Source of the DNA: CAZFIO01 sp964519585
Lineage (GTDB): Bacteria; Bacillota; Clostridia; Tissierellales; Tissierellaceae
Direction: 5' to 3'
DNA: 14,710 bases
Assembly: GCA_964519585.1 (NCBI GenBank)
Contig: CAZFIO010000039.1
Coordinates: 1-14,710 of the forward strand
Shown here piece after piece: positions 1 through 7,447 of the stretch. Numbering within the stretch: the first letter of the stretch is position 1; each line of letters starts with the position of its first letter. Position numbers and translations under genes: made by a program. Below the pieces are notes generated by a model. The model was not told the origin of the DNA, ran no database searches, and saw nothing but the letters and a program-made list of their open reading frames with translations.

Positions 1-245
1 TCTACAGCAACCTTGCAATACCCACAGGTTCCCTTGCCCCCACAGGCTGAGGGTGTGAATATTTTTTCTTCAATTAAAGAAGATAGAAGTGTGTCCCCTC
101 CTTGAATGGTAAATTCTTTTTCTTCATTGATTATTAACTTAACCTCGCCATAATTCCCAATAGTTCTATTGGCAATTGTAAGCAAAAGAGCAAATACTGC
201 TGATATGGCTGTTAAGGCCAAGGTAGTATTAAGTATAGTTTCCAT
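1..245 (-). CDS. nqrF: Na+-translocating NADH:quinone reductase subunit F, N-terminal part
   Basis: Partial gene: 81 codons are visible before the window edge. NqrF is the NADH-oxidising subunit of the Na+-pumping NADH dehydrogenase and passes electrons from FAD through a [2Fe-2S] centre. The visible part has one N-terminal membrane helix (about residues 5-26), then a ferredoxin-like domain with cysteines at 68, 74 and 77 (C-x5-C-x2-C, context ACGGKGTCGYC), the plant-type [2Fe-2S] ligand pattern of NqrF. The FAD/NADH domain must lie outside the window. The ATG at 243-245 follows a GGGGGGA ribosome binding site and starts 11 bases after the nqrE stop, so it belongs to the nqr operon. This gene decides that the operon is Nqr and not Rnf, because Rnf has the polyferredoxin RnfB after RnfA. 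Confidence 0.9.
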   Translation of the reverse strand, partial: METILNTTLALTAISAVFALLLTIANRTIGNYGEVKLIINEEKEFTIQGGDTLLSSLIEEKIFTPSACGGKGTCGYCKVAV

Positions 246-256
246 ATTTATCCCCC

Positions 257-847
257 CTATTGGATTTGTACAATACCTGAAAATCCAACAAAGGCCAAGG
301 CCATTATCCCAGTTATTATCAGTGTTATTCCTGCACCTTGAAGACCTTCAGGGATAGGGGCATTTTTAATCCTTTGCCTAATTCCAGCTAAGGCAACAAT
401 AGCTAAGGTCCAACCAATTCCAGACCCTACAGCAAATCCTAAGGATTGCATAAATGTATACTGTCTTATAATCATAAATAAAGAAACACCTAGTATGGCA
501 CAGTTTACAGTTATAAGTGGAAGAAATATACCTAAAGCATAGTAGAGGTTTGGTAGGTATCTTTCTAATATCATTTCTAGCAGCTGAACAAAGGCTGCTA
601 TAGATACTATGAAAACAATAAATCTTAAGTACTCTAATCTTAAAGGAATTAAAATATAATCATAAATTAAGTAGTTTATAACCGCAGTACAGGCCAAAAC
701 AAAGGTTACTGCCTGGCCAAGCCCAAGTGCTGTGGGGATCTCTTTTGATACTGCAATATAGGAACACATACCTAAAAAGTTTGAGAAAATCATGTTATTT
801 GTAAATATTGCTGCTATAAATATTACAAAAGGATTGAGTTCTATCAT
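257..847 (-). CDS. nqrE: Na+-translocating NADH:quinone reductase subunit E
   Basis: Integral membrane subunit of Nqr, 196 residues, the usual length of NqrE (also homologous to RnfA). About six hydrophobic helices are visible. Two half-membrane cysteines occur in conserved settings: Cys28 (LGMCSYIAVS) and Cys116 (ITVNCAILGV). In the characterised Vibrio complex the equivalent Cys pair, with that of NqrD, holds an iron centre between the two subunits. The ATG overlaps the nqrD stop as ATGA, so translation is probably coupled. nqrF follows after 11 bases. Nothing in the sequence looks degenerate. Confidence 0.93.
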   Translation of the reverse strand: MIELNPFVIFIAAIFTNNMIFSNFLGMCSYIAVSKEIPTALGLGQAVTFVLACTAVINYLIYDYILIPLRLEYLRFIVFIVSIAAFVQLLEMILERYLPNLYYALGIFLPLITVNCAILGVSLFMIIRQYTFMQSLGFAVGSGIGWTLAIVALAGIRQRIKNAPIPEGLQGAGITLIITGIMALAFVGFSGIVQIQ

Positions 848-1464
848 TGTTTTACTCCCTCCCTTTCCTTTTTCATTTCTAAATCATGGGTAATCCAAAT
901 TATAATTGCCAATAAAAAGAAGGCTGCAGGGGGCATAATCATTATAGTCCACGGTGTCCACCACTCTCCCAAAACTTGTATTCCAAAGAGGGTTCCAAAA
1001 CCCATTAACTCCCTAAAAAAGGCTATTACTAATAGGACTAGGGTATATCCTATACCTGATGCGGCTCCGTCTATTAGGGCTGCAAAGGGTGGGTTTTTCT
1101 GAGCATAAGCTTCTGCCCTTCCCATTATGATACAGTTGGTTATTATTAGTCCTACATAGGGTCCTAAGGCCCTGCTCATATCTGGATAATAGGCCTTTAG
1201 AAATATATCTACTATTATTACATAGGCTGAGATAATAAGGACTTGCACCATCATCCTTATGTGTTTTGGTGTGAACTGCCTAATTAGGGATATGGTAAAG
1301 GAAGATAGTCCAGTAACAAAAACTAGGCCCAAACCCATAATCAATGAATTCATCATTAGGTTTGTCACTGCTAGGGCAGAGCAAATTCCTAAGATTTGTT
1401 TAAAAACCGGGTTGTCATCCCACAGCTGCATCTTGAATATTTTCTTAGTTTTACCTTTGGCCAT
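844..1464 (-). CDS. nqrD: Na+-translocating NADH:quinone reductase subunit D
   Basis: Membrane subunit of Nqr, 206 residues, normal length; homologous to RnfE. After a basic N-terminus (about 12 residues) come about six transmembrane helices and a charged C-terminal tail. The two conserved cysteines are Cys28 (LGICSALAVT) and Cys111 (IITNCIIMGRAE), the inverted-repeat partners of those in NqrE that bind the inter-subunit iron centre in the family. The ATG lies two bases after the nqrC stop, and its ribosome binding site AGGAGGG sits inside the nqrC 3' end. It shares the ATGA overlap with nqrE. Sodium translocation by the complex is family knowledge; the sequence shows only the subunit identity. 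Confidence 0.93.
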   Translation of the reverse strand: MAKGKTKKIFKMQLWDDNPVFKQILGICSALAVTNLMMNSLIMGLGLVFVTGLSSFTISLIRQFTPKHIRMMVQVLIISAYVIIVDIFLKAYYPDMSRALGPYVGLIITNCIIMGRAEAYAQKNPPFAALIDGAASGIGYTLVLLVIAFFRELMGFGTLFGIQVLGEWWTPWTIMIMPPAAFFLLAIIIWITHDLEMKKEREGVKQ

Positions 1465-1466
1465 GG

Positions 1467-2069
1467 CTATTCATCCCTCCTATCTTTTAAGTAGTCATAA
1501 ATATCTTCATTTAAAAAGTCACTTACTGATTTTGAAGTCAAGGTGGCTCCAGTTATGGCATCAACATTCCCGCCACTGGCAGGCCTGTATATGATAAAGT
1601 TTTTTCCTTCTACCTCTTCAACATTTAAACCCCTAAATTGATCCTTAAATTCATTTTCTGAAATCCTGCCTCCTAAACCTGGTGTTTCTGAATGAGCTAT
1701 AAAATCCAGGCCTGTAAGGCTTTTAAAATCAGAGGTAATTCCAACATAAGCTTCTACACTTCCCCAGAGACCTGCACCAGCTACTGGGAAGGCATTGGCT
1801 ACTCTTTCTCCATTTTCAACCAAATAAAAGTATCTCTTCCCATCTATCTTTTCCTCTTCTATATGGGCCTTAAATACCTTATCAATTTCCTCTGGTTCAT
1901 TTGAATCATTTTCTATATCAAATATATAAAGGATCTTTTGCCTTAATTCTGTATCCTGAAGAAAAGCAATCTGATCAGCAGTACTATAGTCCATAAAAGC
2001 CAGAATGAAAGTAAAAAAGGCAGTTAAAATTGACATGAAAATAATAGGATAAAGAAAGGATTTTTTCAT
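1467..2069 (-). CDS. nqrC: Na+-translocating NADH:quinone reductase subunit C
   Basis: FMN-carrying subunit, 200 residues, shorter than the roughly 255 residues typical of proteobacterial NqrC. One N-terminal membrane helix (about residues 5-26) is followed by an extracytoplasmic FMN-binding domain. The covalent flavin motif is near the C-terminus, VDAITGATLTSKSV, with Thr176 as the predicted phosphoester-linked residue. The segment SETPGLGGRI (127-136) is also characteristic of the NqrC/RnfG fold. The ATG overlaps the nqrB stop (GTATGA). It is homologous to RnfG; the choice of Nqr over Rnf rests on the following nqrF. The reduced length comes from short loops in the N-terminal half and not from a frameshift. 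Confidence 0.9.
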   Translation of the reverse strand: MKKSFLYPIIFMSILTAFFTFILAFMDYSTADQIAFLQDTELRQKILYIFDIENDSNEPEEIDKVFKAHIEEEKIDGKRYFYLVENGERVANAFPVAGAGLWGSVEAYVGITSDFKSLTGLDFIAHSETPGLGGRISENEFKDQFRGLNVEEVEGKNFIIYRPASGGNVDAITGATLTSKSVSDFLNEDIYDYLKDRRDE

Positions 2070-3046
2070 ACTACCGCCTCCTTCTTTTCCTTGGCCTCTT
2101 TCCTATGCTTTTTATAAGCCCTAACCCCTTCATCAATAATAGGGGCAAAGGTATTTCCAATCAGAATGGCAAACATCATACCACCGGCAAAAAGTGCATA
2201 ACCTCTGATAATAACTGTTACCACTCCAATAATAATCCCATAAATCCACTTGCCCTCTCTTGTCTTTGGAGAGGAAATAGGGTCAGTGGCCATAAATACT
2301 GTTCCAAACAGAAACCCTCCTGCCAATACTCCAAATAGAGGGTTTGGAATTTGAGGATTTCCCAATAAGTACAAGATTCCACCAAGCCCAACAAAACCCG
2401 TAAAGGTTGCAGCCATAATCTCCCAAGAAGCCACCTTCTTGTATATTAGATATATTCCAGCCAGAATAATTAATATGGCACTGGTTTCACCTATGGAACC
2501 TGCTACATTTCCTATAAGTAAGTCTTTTATGTCTACCATACTAGCAGTTTCCCTAAAGATTAGCATTGGGGTTGCCTGGGATATAGCCTCTATTCCTTCA
2601 GTTAAATATCTAGCAAAGCCACCAGGAAATCCTAGGGCGGCCTTTGACCATTCTATGGTTAATGGGGCTGGAAAGCTTACATAGACAAAGGCCCTAGCTA
2701 CCAGGGCAGGGTTAAATACATTTCTACCAAAGCCTCCAAAGACTTCCTTGCCAAAAATGGTACCAAAGATTATTCCAACAACGGCTATCCAGTATGGCGT
2801 TGAGGGGGGTAGGGTCATGGTGTAGAGTATACAGGTAACCAAAATAGCCTCTGATACTTTTTTCTTATTTTTCTTTTCAAATATATATTCTGTCAGTACT
2901 CCAAAAATACTAACCAAGGCTAATAAGAAAAGTACCCTCCAACCAAATAAGTAGATAGATAAAAGCAAAATTGGTATTAATGATATTAGAACTGTCCTCA
3001 TCATTTTTTGCTTTGTAAAAACTTTCAAAATCTTTTCTTCAAACAA
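2066..3046 (-). CDS. nqrB: Na+-translocating NADH:quinone reductase subunit B (short form)
   Basis: Multi-helix membrane subunit of Nqr, 326 residues. Proteobacterial NqrB is about 410 residues; this protein lacks much of the N-terminal extension and is closer in length to RnfD. Recognisable segments are EVFGGFGRNVFNPALVARAF (101-120), the covalent FMN motif SQATP with Thr159, and GNVAGSIGETSA (179-190). The C-terminus ends in a Lys-rich tail (312-323). The start is TTG (3044-3046), chosen because GGAGGTGG lies about seven bases upstream; the next in-frame ATGs are at codons 15-16 and lack such a site. It is the first gene of its operon, with a promoter about 120 bases upstream, and no nqrA precedes it. 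RnfD is the alternative name, disfavoured by the nqrF that ends the visible operon. Confidence 0.88.
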   Translation of the reverse strand: MFEEKILKVFTKQKMMRTVLISLIPILLLSIYLFGWRVLFLLALVSIFGVLTEYIFEKKNKKKVSEAILVTCILYTMTLPPSTPYWIAVVGIIFGTIFGKEVFGGFGRNVFNPALVARAFVYVSFPAPLTIEWSKAALGFPGGFARYLTEGIEAISQATPMLIFRETASMVDIKDLLIGNVAGSIGETSAILIILAGIYLIYKKVASWEIMAATFTGFVGLGGILYLLGNPQIPNPLFGVLAGGFLFGTVFMATDPISSPKTREGKWIYGIIIGVVTVIIRGYALFAGGMMFAILIGNTFAPIIDEGVRAYKKHRKEAKEKKEAVV

Positions 3047-3140
3047 GAAACCACCTCCATCTTATGATTTAAAATGTTTATCCTTCTATAGATACCTTAA
3101 ATTAGGATATTTAATCATTTTAAAAGTCTTTATGATAATA

Positions 3141-3169
3141 ATTATAGGCTAATGCCAATTAAAATTCAA
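3141..3169 (-). promoter_or_regulatory. Predicted sigma-A promoter of the nqr operon
   Basis: On the minus strand there is TTGAAT (3164-3169), 17 bases, then TATAAT (3141-3146). The -10 is a perfect match, the -35 matches four of six positions and the spacing is ideal. It lies about 95 bases upstream of the nqrB TTG start, in the only gap between the symporter terminator and nqrB. The leader downstream of it shows no riboswitch that I recognise. Confidence 0.7.
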
Positions 3170-3248
3170 TTATATAATATCCACTAGAATATAGGACTGT
3201 AATAAGATTCCTCGTAATTATTAACTATTACCATTGAACTTCTTTTAT

Positions 3249-3280
3249 AAAAAAAGGGTGAAGATATAATATCTTCACCC
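3249..3280 (-). terminator. Rho-independent terminator of the symporter gene
   Basis: A perfect 10-bp stem (arms 3256-3265 and 3271-3280, GGGTGAAGAT and its complement) with a five-base loop is followed, on the minus strand, by a run of seven Ts (3249-3255). It begins 12 bases after the symporter stop codon and separates the symporter transcript from the nqr promoter. The T-run lies on the side expected for minus-strand termination. Confidence 0.9.
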
Positions 3281-3291
3281 TAAAATCTTTT

Positions 3292-4563
3292 TTATGCCTC
3301 TACTCTTCTATCATTATTAAATATTGCTTCGTCAAACTCACCTTCTTGTTTTGCTACTATAACTGTACAAACAGCATCTCCAGTAATATTCATAGCTGTT
3401 CTACCCATATCAAAGATTCTGTCTACACCAAGGATTAGTCCCAAACCTTCTGGAGGTAGACCTACTGCCTGCAGTACCATCAGCAGCATTACAGAACCGG
3501 CTCCTGGAACTCCTGCTGTACCTATAGAAGCAAGGGTAGCTGTAAGGACTATGGTTGCTGCCATGCCTATAGTAACATCTATGCCATATGCTTGTGCTAT
3601 AAAGATTGCAGCAACACCTTGATAGATTGCAGTACCATCCATATTTATGGTAGCACCTAGTGGTAGGGAAAATGCCGCTACGTCCTTGGATACTCCCATT
3701 TCATTCTCAACTATATCCATATTTAGTGGTAGGGCAGCATTACTACTAGCTGTTGAGAAAGCAACTAGCATAGCTGGATAGAATTTCTTATAGAATTTAA
3801 CTATGGATAGCTTAGTAAAGGCTGTAAATAATCCACCATATACTAGAACTCCATGTATTATTAATCCTATATATACCCCTACAACTGCCTTTAGTATAGG
3901 TAGTAAAACAGCAACACCTAATTGTCCAAAGGTTCTAGCTACCAAGGAGAATACCCCTATAGGAGCTAATATCATAACTATGTCTACTAATTTCATAACA
4001 ACTTCATTTAAGGATTCAAATACTTCAAGTGCCTTTTTGCCTTTTTCACCAATCAACGAAAGAGAAATACCTGATAAGATTGCAAATACAATTATTTGAA
4101 GCATGGTTCCATTGGCTAAGGCTGAAATTGGATTTGTTGGTATCATTTCATAAAGAATTTGTACCAGGGGTGTAGTTTCCCTCAAGGTAACATCTACTTG
4201 ATCAATGGCCCCCATATCCAAACCAATACCTGGTTGTATTAGGAAAGCTATTGCTAGAGAAATAACTATTGCTACTGCGGTTGTAACTAAATAGAATGAA
4301 ACTGTTTTTACCCCAATCCTTCCTAATTTCTTGATATCACCCATACTAGCAGAACCATTAACTAGAGAAATAAAAACTAATGGCACTACTAACATCATGA
4401 TAGATCTTAGGAATAACTGTCCAAGTAGTAGGAAAATCCCATCAACAAGTATCTTATCCTTAAAATTGCCTGCTGGTAGATTAAAGACTATGATTCCAAC
4501 AATGATACCGAGAACTAGGCCGATAAGAACTTTTGATGCTAATCCCATCTTTTTGTTTGACAT
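3292..4563 (-). CDS. Dicarboxylate/amino acid:cation symporter (DAACS/SLC1 family)
   Basis: Secondary transporter of 423 residues, the usual length for bacterial GltP/GltT/DctA proteins. Eight membrane helices and two re-entrant hairpins can be traced. Hairpin 1 holds the Ser-rich segment STASSNAALP (270-279). TM7 holds NMDG (307-310). Hairpin 2 holds ASIGTAGVPGAG (345-356). TM8 holds DMGRTAMNITGD with Asp385, Arg388, Thr389, Asn392 and Asp396. By alignment with GltPh these match Asp394, Arg397, Thr398, Asn401 and Asp405. The Arg388 equivalent binds the substrate side-chain carboxylate in family members, which favours aspartate, glutamate or a C4-dicarboxylate over a neutral amino acid. Whether the ion is Na+ or H+ cannot be settled. 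It is a single-gene unit with its own promoter, an AGGAGGG ribosome binding site and a terminator. A Ser/Thr transporter (SstT-like) is a less likely alternative. Confidence 0.92.
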   Translation of the reverse strand: MSNKKMGLASKVLIGLVLGIIVGIIVFNLPAGNFKDKILVDGIFLLLGQLFLRSIMMLVVPLVFISLVNGSASMGDIKKLGRIGVKTVSFYLVTTAVAIVISLAIAFLIQPGIGLDMGAIDQVDVTLRETTPLVQILYEMIPTNPISALANGTMLQIIVFAILSGISLSLIGEKGKKALEVFESLNEVVMKLVDIVMILAPIGVFSLVARTFGQLGVAVLLPILKAVVGVYIGLIIHGVLVYGGLFTAFTKLSIVKFYKKFYPAMLVAFSTASSNAALPLNMDIVENEMGVSKDVAAFSLPLGATINMDGTAIYQGVAAIFIAQAYGIDVTIGMAATIVLTATLASIGTAGVPGAGSVMLLMVLQAVGLPPEGLGLILGVDRIFDMGRTAMNITGDAVCTVIVAKQEGEFDEAIFNNDRRVEA

Positions 4564-4599
4564 AAAATCCCTCCTATTTATTATTTTATTACATATATA

Positions 4600-4628
4600 A
4601 TTATAGTCTAGCTATATTTGTTTGTCAA
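4600..4628 (-). promoter_or_regulatory. Predicted strong sigma-A promoter of the symporter gene
   Basis: Both hexamers are perfect on the minus strand: TTGACA (4623-4628), 17 bases, TATAAT (4600-4605). The expected start point is near 4593, about 30 bases before the ATG at 4563. No clear Rho-independent terminator is seen between the gatB2 stop at 4720 and this promoter, so some read-through from the upstream operon is possible. Confidence 0.85.
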
Positions 4629-4719
4629 TTCAGAATAGTCTGATAGTAATATAACAAGGCTAAAATATGTCATTTTTAACTGGTCATGCTTTATAACTTG
4701 GCTGTATTTTTAAAACTTC

Positions 4720-6141
4720 TTACTTTAACTTTTCTTTTAGTAGACTTAAGACTACTTCAGGATTGGCTTTGCCTTTTGTCCTTCCCATAATTTGCCCAAT
4801 TATAGATTGTAAAGCTTTTTCTTTCCCTGATAAATATTCATCAACAGCTTTCCTACTCCTGGAAATTGCATCATCTACAATTGGACTTAGAATGTTTATA
4901 TCATTTATTTGTTCTAGGTCTTTTTCCTTTACTATCTCCACAGGGGATTTAGAATCCTTTACCATTTCATCTATTAGTTTTTTGCTGGTGGAGCTATTAA
5001 TTATCCCATCCTCTAGTAGATTTACAAGTTCACCCATATAGGCAGGTGGAAACGGAATGTAAAATTCATCTAAATCTATGAAGCGAAATACTTCAGTAAT
5101 CATTAAATTAGCCAGGGTCTTTGGGTTCTTAGAAAATTTTGCAGCCTCTTCAAAATAATCTGCAACTTCTATAGATGATACCAATTGCTCTGCATCATAG
5201 CTACTTAGTCCATATTTACTCATATAAGTCTTTTTTCTTTGATCAGGCAGCTCTGGTAAGGTTTTTTTAAGATCTTTAATTCTGTCTTCATCTATTAGAA
5301 TAGGCATCAGGTCTGGATCTGGAAGATACCTATAATCCTCTGCATCCTCCTTGGTCCTCATTGAGTAGGTCTTGCCACTGGCTTGATCAAATCCTCTTGT
5401 TTCCTGAATTATTGGTCTTCCCTCTTTTATTTCTTTCATTTGCCTTTGGGATTCGTAGTCTATAGCCCTCATTATAGATTGAAAGGAGTTTAGATTTTTC
5501 ATTTCAGTTCTAGTTCCGTATCTTTTTTCTCCCTTTTTCCTAATAGATAAGTTTACATCACACCTGAAAGATCCCTCATTCATTTTACAATCAGAAACAC
5601 CAATGTAGATCATAATAGCCCTAAGTTTTTGTAGAAAGGCTCTGGTTTCTTCCCCAGATCTTAAGTCTGGCTCCGATACTATTTCAATTAGGGGTACTCC
5701 TGCCCTATTATAGTCTACTAGGGTTCCCTCATCTCCCTTGTGGATAAGCTTTCCTGCATCCTCTTCTATATGAATTCTAGTAATACCTATTGTCTTTTGC
5801 TGACCTTGGATCTCTATATCCAAGTGGCCATTTTCACATATAGGAAGACTATCCTGGGATATTTGGTAGGAAGTAGGTAGATCAGGGTAGAAATAGTGCT
5901 TCCTATCCTGCCTCCCTCTTGGAGTAATTTCACAATTTGTAGCTAAACCTGCCATTATTGCATAATTAACAACCTCTTTATTTAAGACAGGTAGGGTCCC
6001 TGGTAGCCCCATACATACTGGACAACAGTGAGTATTAGGATAACCACCAAATTCTGTTGTACATCCACAAAAGATTTTTGTTTTTGTTTTTAGTTCCACA
6101 TGTACTTCTACACCTATGACTATTTCAAAGTTTTTATCCAT
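4720..6141 (-). CDS. gatB: Asp-tRNA(Asn)/Glu-tRNA(Gln) amidotransferase subunit B, second copy
   Basis: GatB phosphorylates the aspartyl or glutamyl moiety of mischarged Asp-tRNA(Asn) or Glu-tRNA(Gln) and amidates it with ammonia. This copy is full length (473 residues from the ATG at 6141). It keeps the family signatures: IGVEVHVELKT near the N-terminus, zinc cysteines in FCGC (25, 27) and CCPVC (to 43), HIEEDAGK (124-131), DYNRAGVPLIEIVSEPD, GTRTEMKNLNSF, DYRYLPDPDL, and a C-terminal helical tRNA-binding tail ending in GKANPEVV. A GTG at 6150 could extend it by three codons, but the site AAAGGTG fits the ATG at 6141 better. That ATG overlaps the stop of the preceding gatA-like gene (ATGGATAA), so translation is probably coupled. 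The kinase part looks fully functional, which contrasts with its degenerate GatA neighbour. It is clearly distinct from the other GatB at 11602-13032. Confidence 0.93.
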   Translation of the reverse strand: MDKNFEIVIGVEVHVELKTKTKIFCGCTTEFGGYPNTHCCPVCMGLPGTLPVLNKEVVNYAIMAGLATNCEITPRGRQDRKHYFYPDLPTSYQISQDSLPICENGHLDIEIQGQQKTIGITRIHIEEDAGKLIHKGDEGTLVDYNRAGVPLIEIVSEPDLRSGEETRAFLQKLRAIMIYIGVSDCKMNEGSFRCDVNLSIRKKGEKRYGTRTEMKNLNSFQSIMRAIDYESQRQMKEIKEGRPIIQETRGFDQASGKTYSMRTKEDAEDYRYLPDPDLMPILIDEDRIKDLKKTLPELPDQRKKTYMSKYGLSSYDAEQLVSSIEVADYFEEAAKFSKNPKTLANLMITEVFRFIDLDEFYIPFPPAYMGELVNLLEDGIINSSTSKKLIDEMVKDSKSPVEIVKEKDLEQINDINILSPIVDDAISRSRKAVDEYLSGKEKALQSIIGQIMGRTKGKANPEVVLSLLKEKLK

Positions 6142-7432
6142 TGTTTTCACCTTTAATTAAAATTTCTTCTTCAAGTATATATCCTAGCTGAAGTAAATCT
6201 TTTTCTTTAAATGATTTAGATATAAGCAGTAGTTGAATTTCTTCTTTATCTGCTATATAAAATTTAATCTTAATTTCGGGGTAGCCGGTTAAGGCAGCTA
6301 GGCTTTTATAATTATCCTTACTTTCCTTATCCATCGAATTTATAAGGGGAATAAGGATGAATTCACTTTGTCCTAGGATTTTATCTACTTGACCTTTAAT
6401 AAGGGTCCTTATCTGTTGGGACTTTCTATAATATTTATCATAGCCTTCAGAGCCAATTAGGTAATTTCCAAAGATTATGGTTTTTTTAGCTTCAAGTCCA
6501 AAGGATTCTGACCTGGACCTTTTATATAGGTCTTCCCTATCCTTATAGTCTCCTGCCCTATATCCAAATCCTATACCATCATACCTGGCAGTATTGGAAG
6601 CAAATTCCCCACTAGTTAGTATTCTATATGCAAGTGAAGAATATTTTATGTTTTCTATACTTATATCTTCAACTAGGTCAGCTGTTTCTCTTAAACAATT
6701 TATAAATTCATCAAGTCTACTATCCTTAAATCCTAATAGGTCTTTAGGTATAGATATTTTAACCTCTTCCTTGGGAAAGTCTGATTGTTTGGAATAAGAG
6801 GAAGTCTGAATATTTACAGAAGTAGAATCATTTTCATCATATCCTCCTATAATTTCTAAAATTAGTCCCATATCCTCCATAGACTTTCCACTTATATAAA
6901 TTCCATCTAGAGAGGAAGTGGCAGATATTACACCATATCTTGAAACTAGGCCATAGGAAGGTTTAATTGATACTGGATGTCCATTAACCTGGGATCCTAC
7001 AATAGTAGGTAAGAATTTGCTTGTATCCCTAGGAAATTCTAGAGCTTTAAGATTAAACTCATTAATCCTTAATTTACCTAAAATTATAGCATCTTCTCCT
7101 TCTAGTCTTTCAATTATGCTGGCATCAAAGGGTGGTATATAGTTTTCTAACATCTTGCTTCCTGCAGTGGTTAAAAAGCCCTTCGTAGATATATCATCAG
7201 TGATTATTATAGGTATACCGGCTAGTCTCCCTAGCTTTAATCCCTTTTCCCTACTGGCATCTATTTCCTTAGCCTTTAATATTGCCTCCTCATAGAAAGT
7301 GACCTTAAATATCTTTTCCAGGTCTTCATCCTTAAAGGTCTTAAAATATTGATTAACTAAGTCTTGGCTGAAAACTCCTTTTGATTCAAAAAGACCCAAG
7401 ATTTCTGAAATATTTTTATCATGAATTTTCAA
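6134..7432 (-). CDS. GatA-like protein lacking the amidase active site (predicted pseudoenzyme)
   Basis: A homologue of GatA, 432 residues against 471 for the intact GatA in this window. It aligns over most of its length: LAGIPIIITDDISTKGF (70-86), SKMLENYIPPFDASIIERL (92-110), SIKPSYGLVSRYGV, and a well conserved stretch YDGIGFGYRAGDY...RSRSESFG. The catalytic Lys of GatA (Lys79 in GVPIGIKDNI) is Thr78 here. A 34-residue deletion before SIKPSYG removes both the GGSSGGS segment with the cis-Ser and the DTGGS segment with the nucleophile Ser. The C-terminal region is also rewritten (TSPVLP and GLPIGLQLIG are absent). The frame is open throughout. The start is TTG at 7432, backed by GGAGGGAGGG just upstream that overlaps the aspS stop. 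It lies between aspS-gatC and gatB2 in one operon. A scaffold or regulatory role is inferred; glutaminase activity is not expected. Confidence 0.88.
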   Translation of the reverse strand: MKIHDKNISEILGLFESKGVFSQDLVNQYFKTFKDEDLEKIFKVTFYEEAILKAKEIDASREKGLKLGRLAGIPIIITDDISTKGFLTTAGSKMLENYIPPFDASIIERLEGEDAIILGKLRINEFNLKALEFPRDTSKFLPTIVGSQVNGHPVSIKPSYGLVSRYGVISATSSLDGIYISGKSMEDMGLILEIIGGYDENDSTSVNIQTSSYSKQSDFPKEEVKISIPKDLLGFKDSRLDEFINCLRETADLVEDISIENIKYSSLAYRILTSGEFASNTARYDGIGFGYRAGDYKDREDLYKRSRSESFGLEAKKTIIFGNYLIGSEGYDKYYRKSQQIRTLIKGQVDKILGQSEFILIPLINSMDKESKDNYKSLAALTGYPEIKIKFYIADKEEIQLLLISKSFKEKDLLQLGYILEEEILIKGENNG

Positions 7433-7447
7433 TCTAATCCCTCCCTC

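Noticed and set aside
257..3046. Rnf complex (rnfD, rnfG, rnfE, rnfA) as the identity of the membrane operon
   Set aside because: The subunits are homologous, but the gene after the E/A-type subunit has one membrane helix and a C-x5-C-x2-C ferredoxin domain, as in NqrF, and not the polyferredoxin RnfB. No rnfC precedes the operon.
4629..4719. Terminator after gatB2
   Set aside because: Several short AT-rich complementary stretches exist, but none forms a stable stem followed by a T-run on the minus strand.
6134..7432. The gatA-like gene as a sequencing error or a recent pseudogene
   Set aside because: The frame is open over 432 codons, the deletion is in frame, the Lys-to-Thr change is separate from it, conserved surface segments remain, and the start and stop are tightly coupled to functional neighbours.
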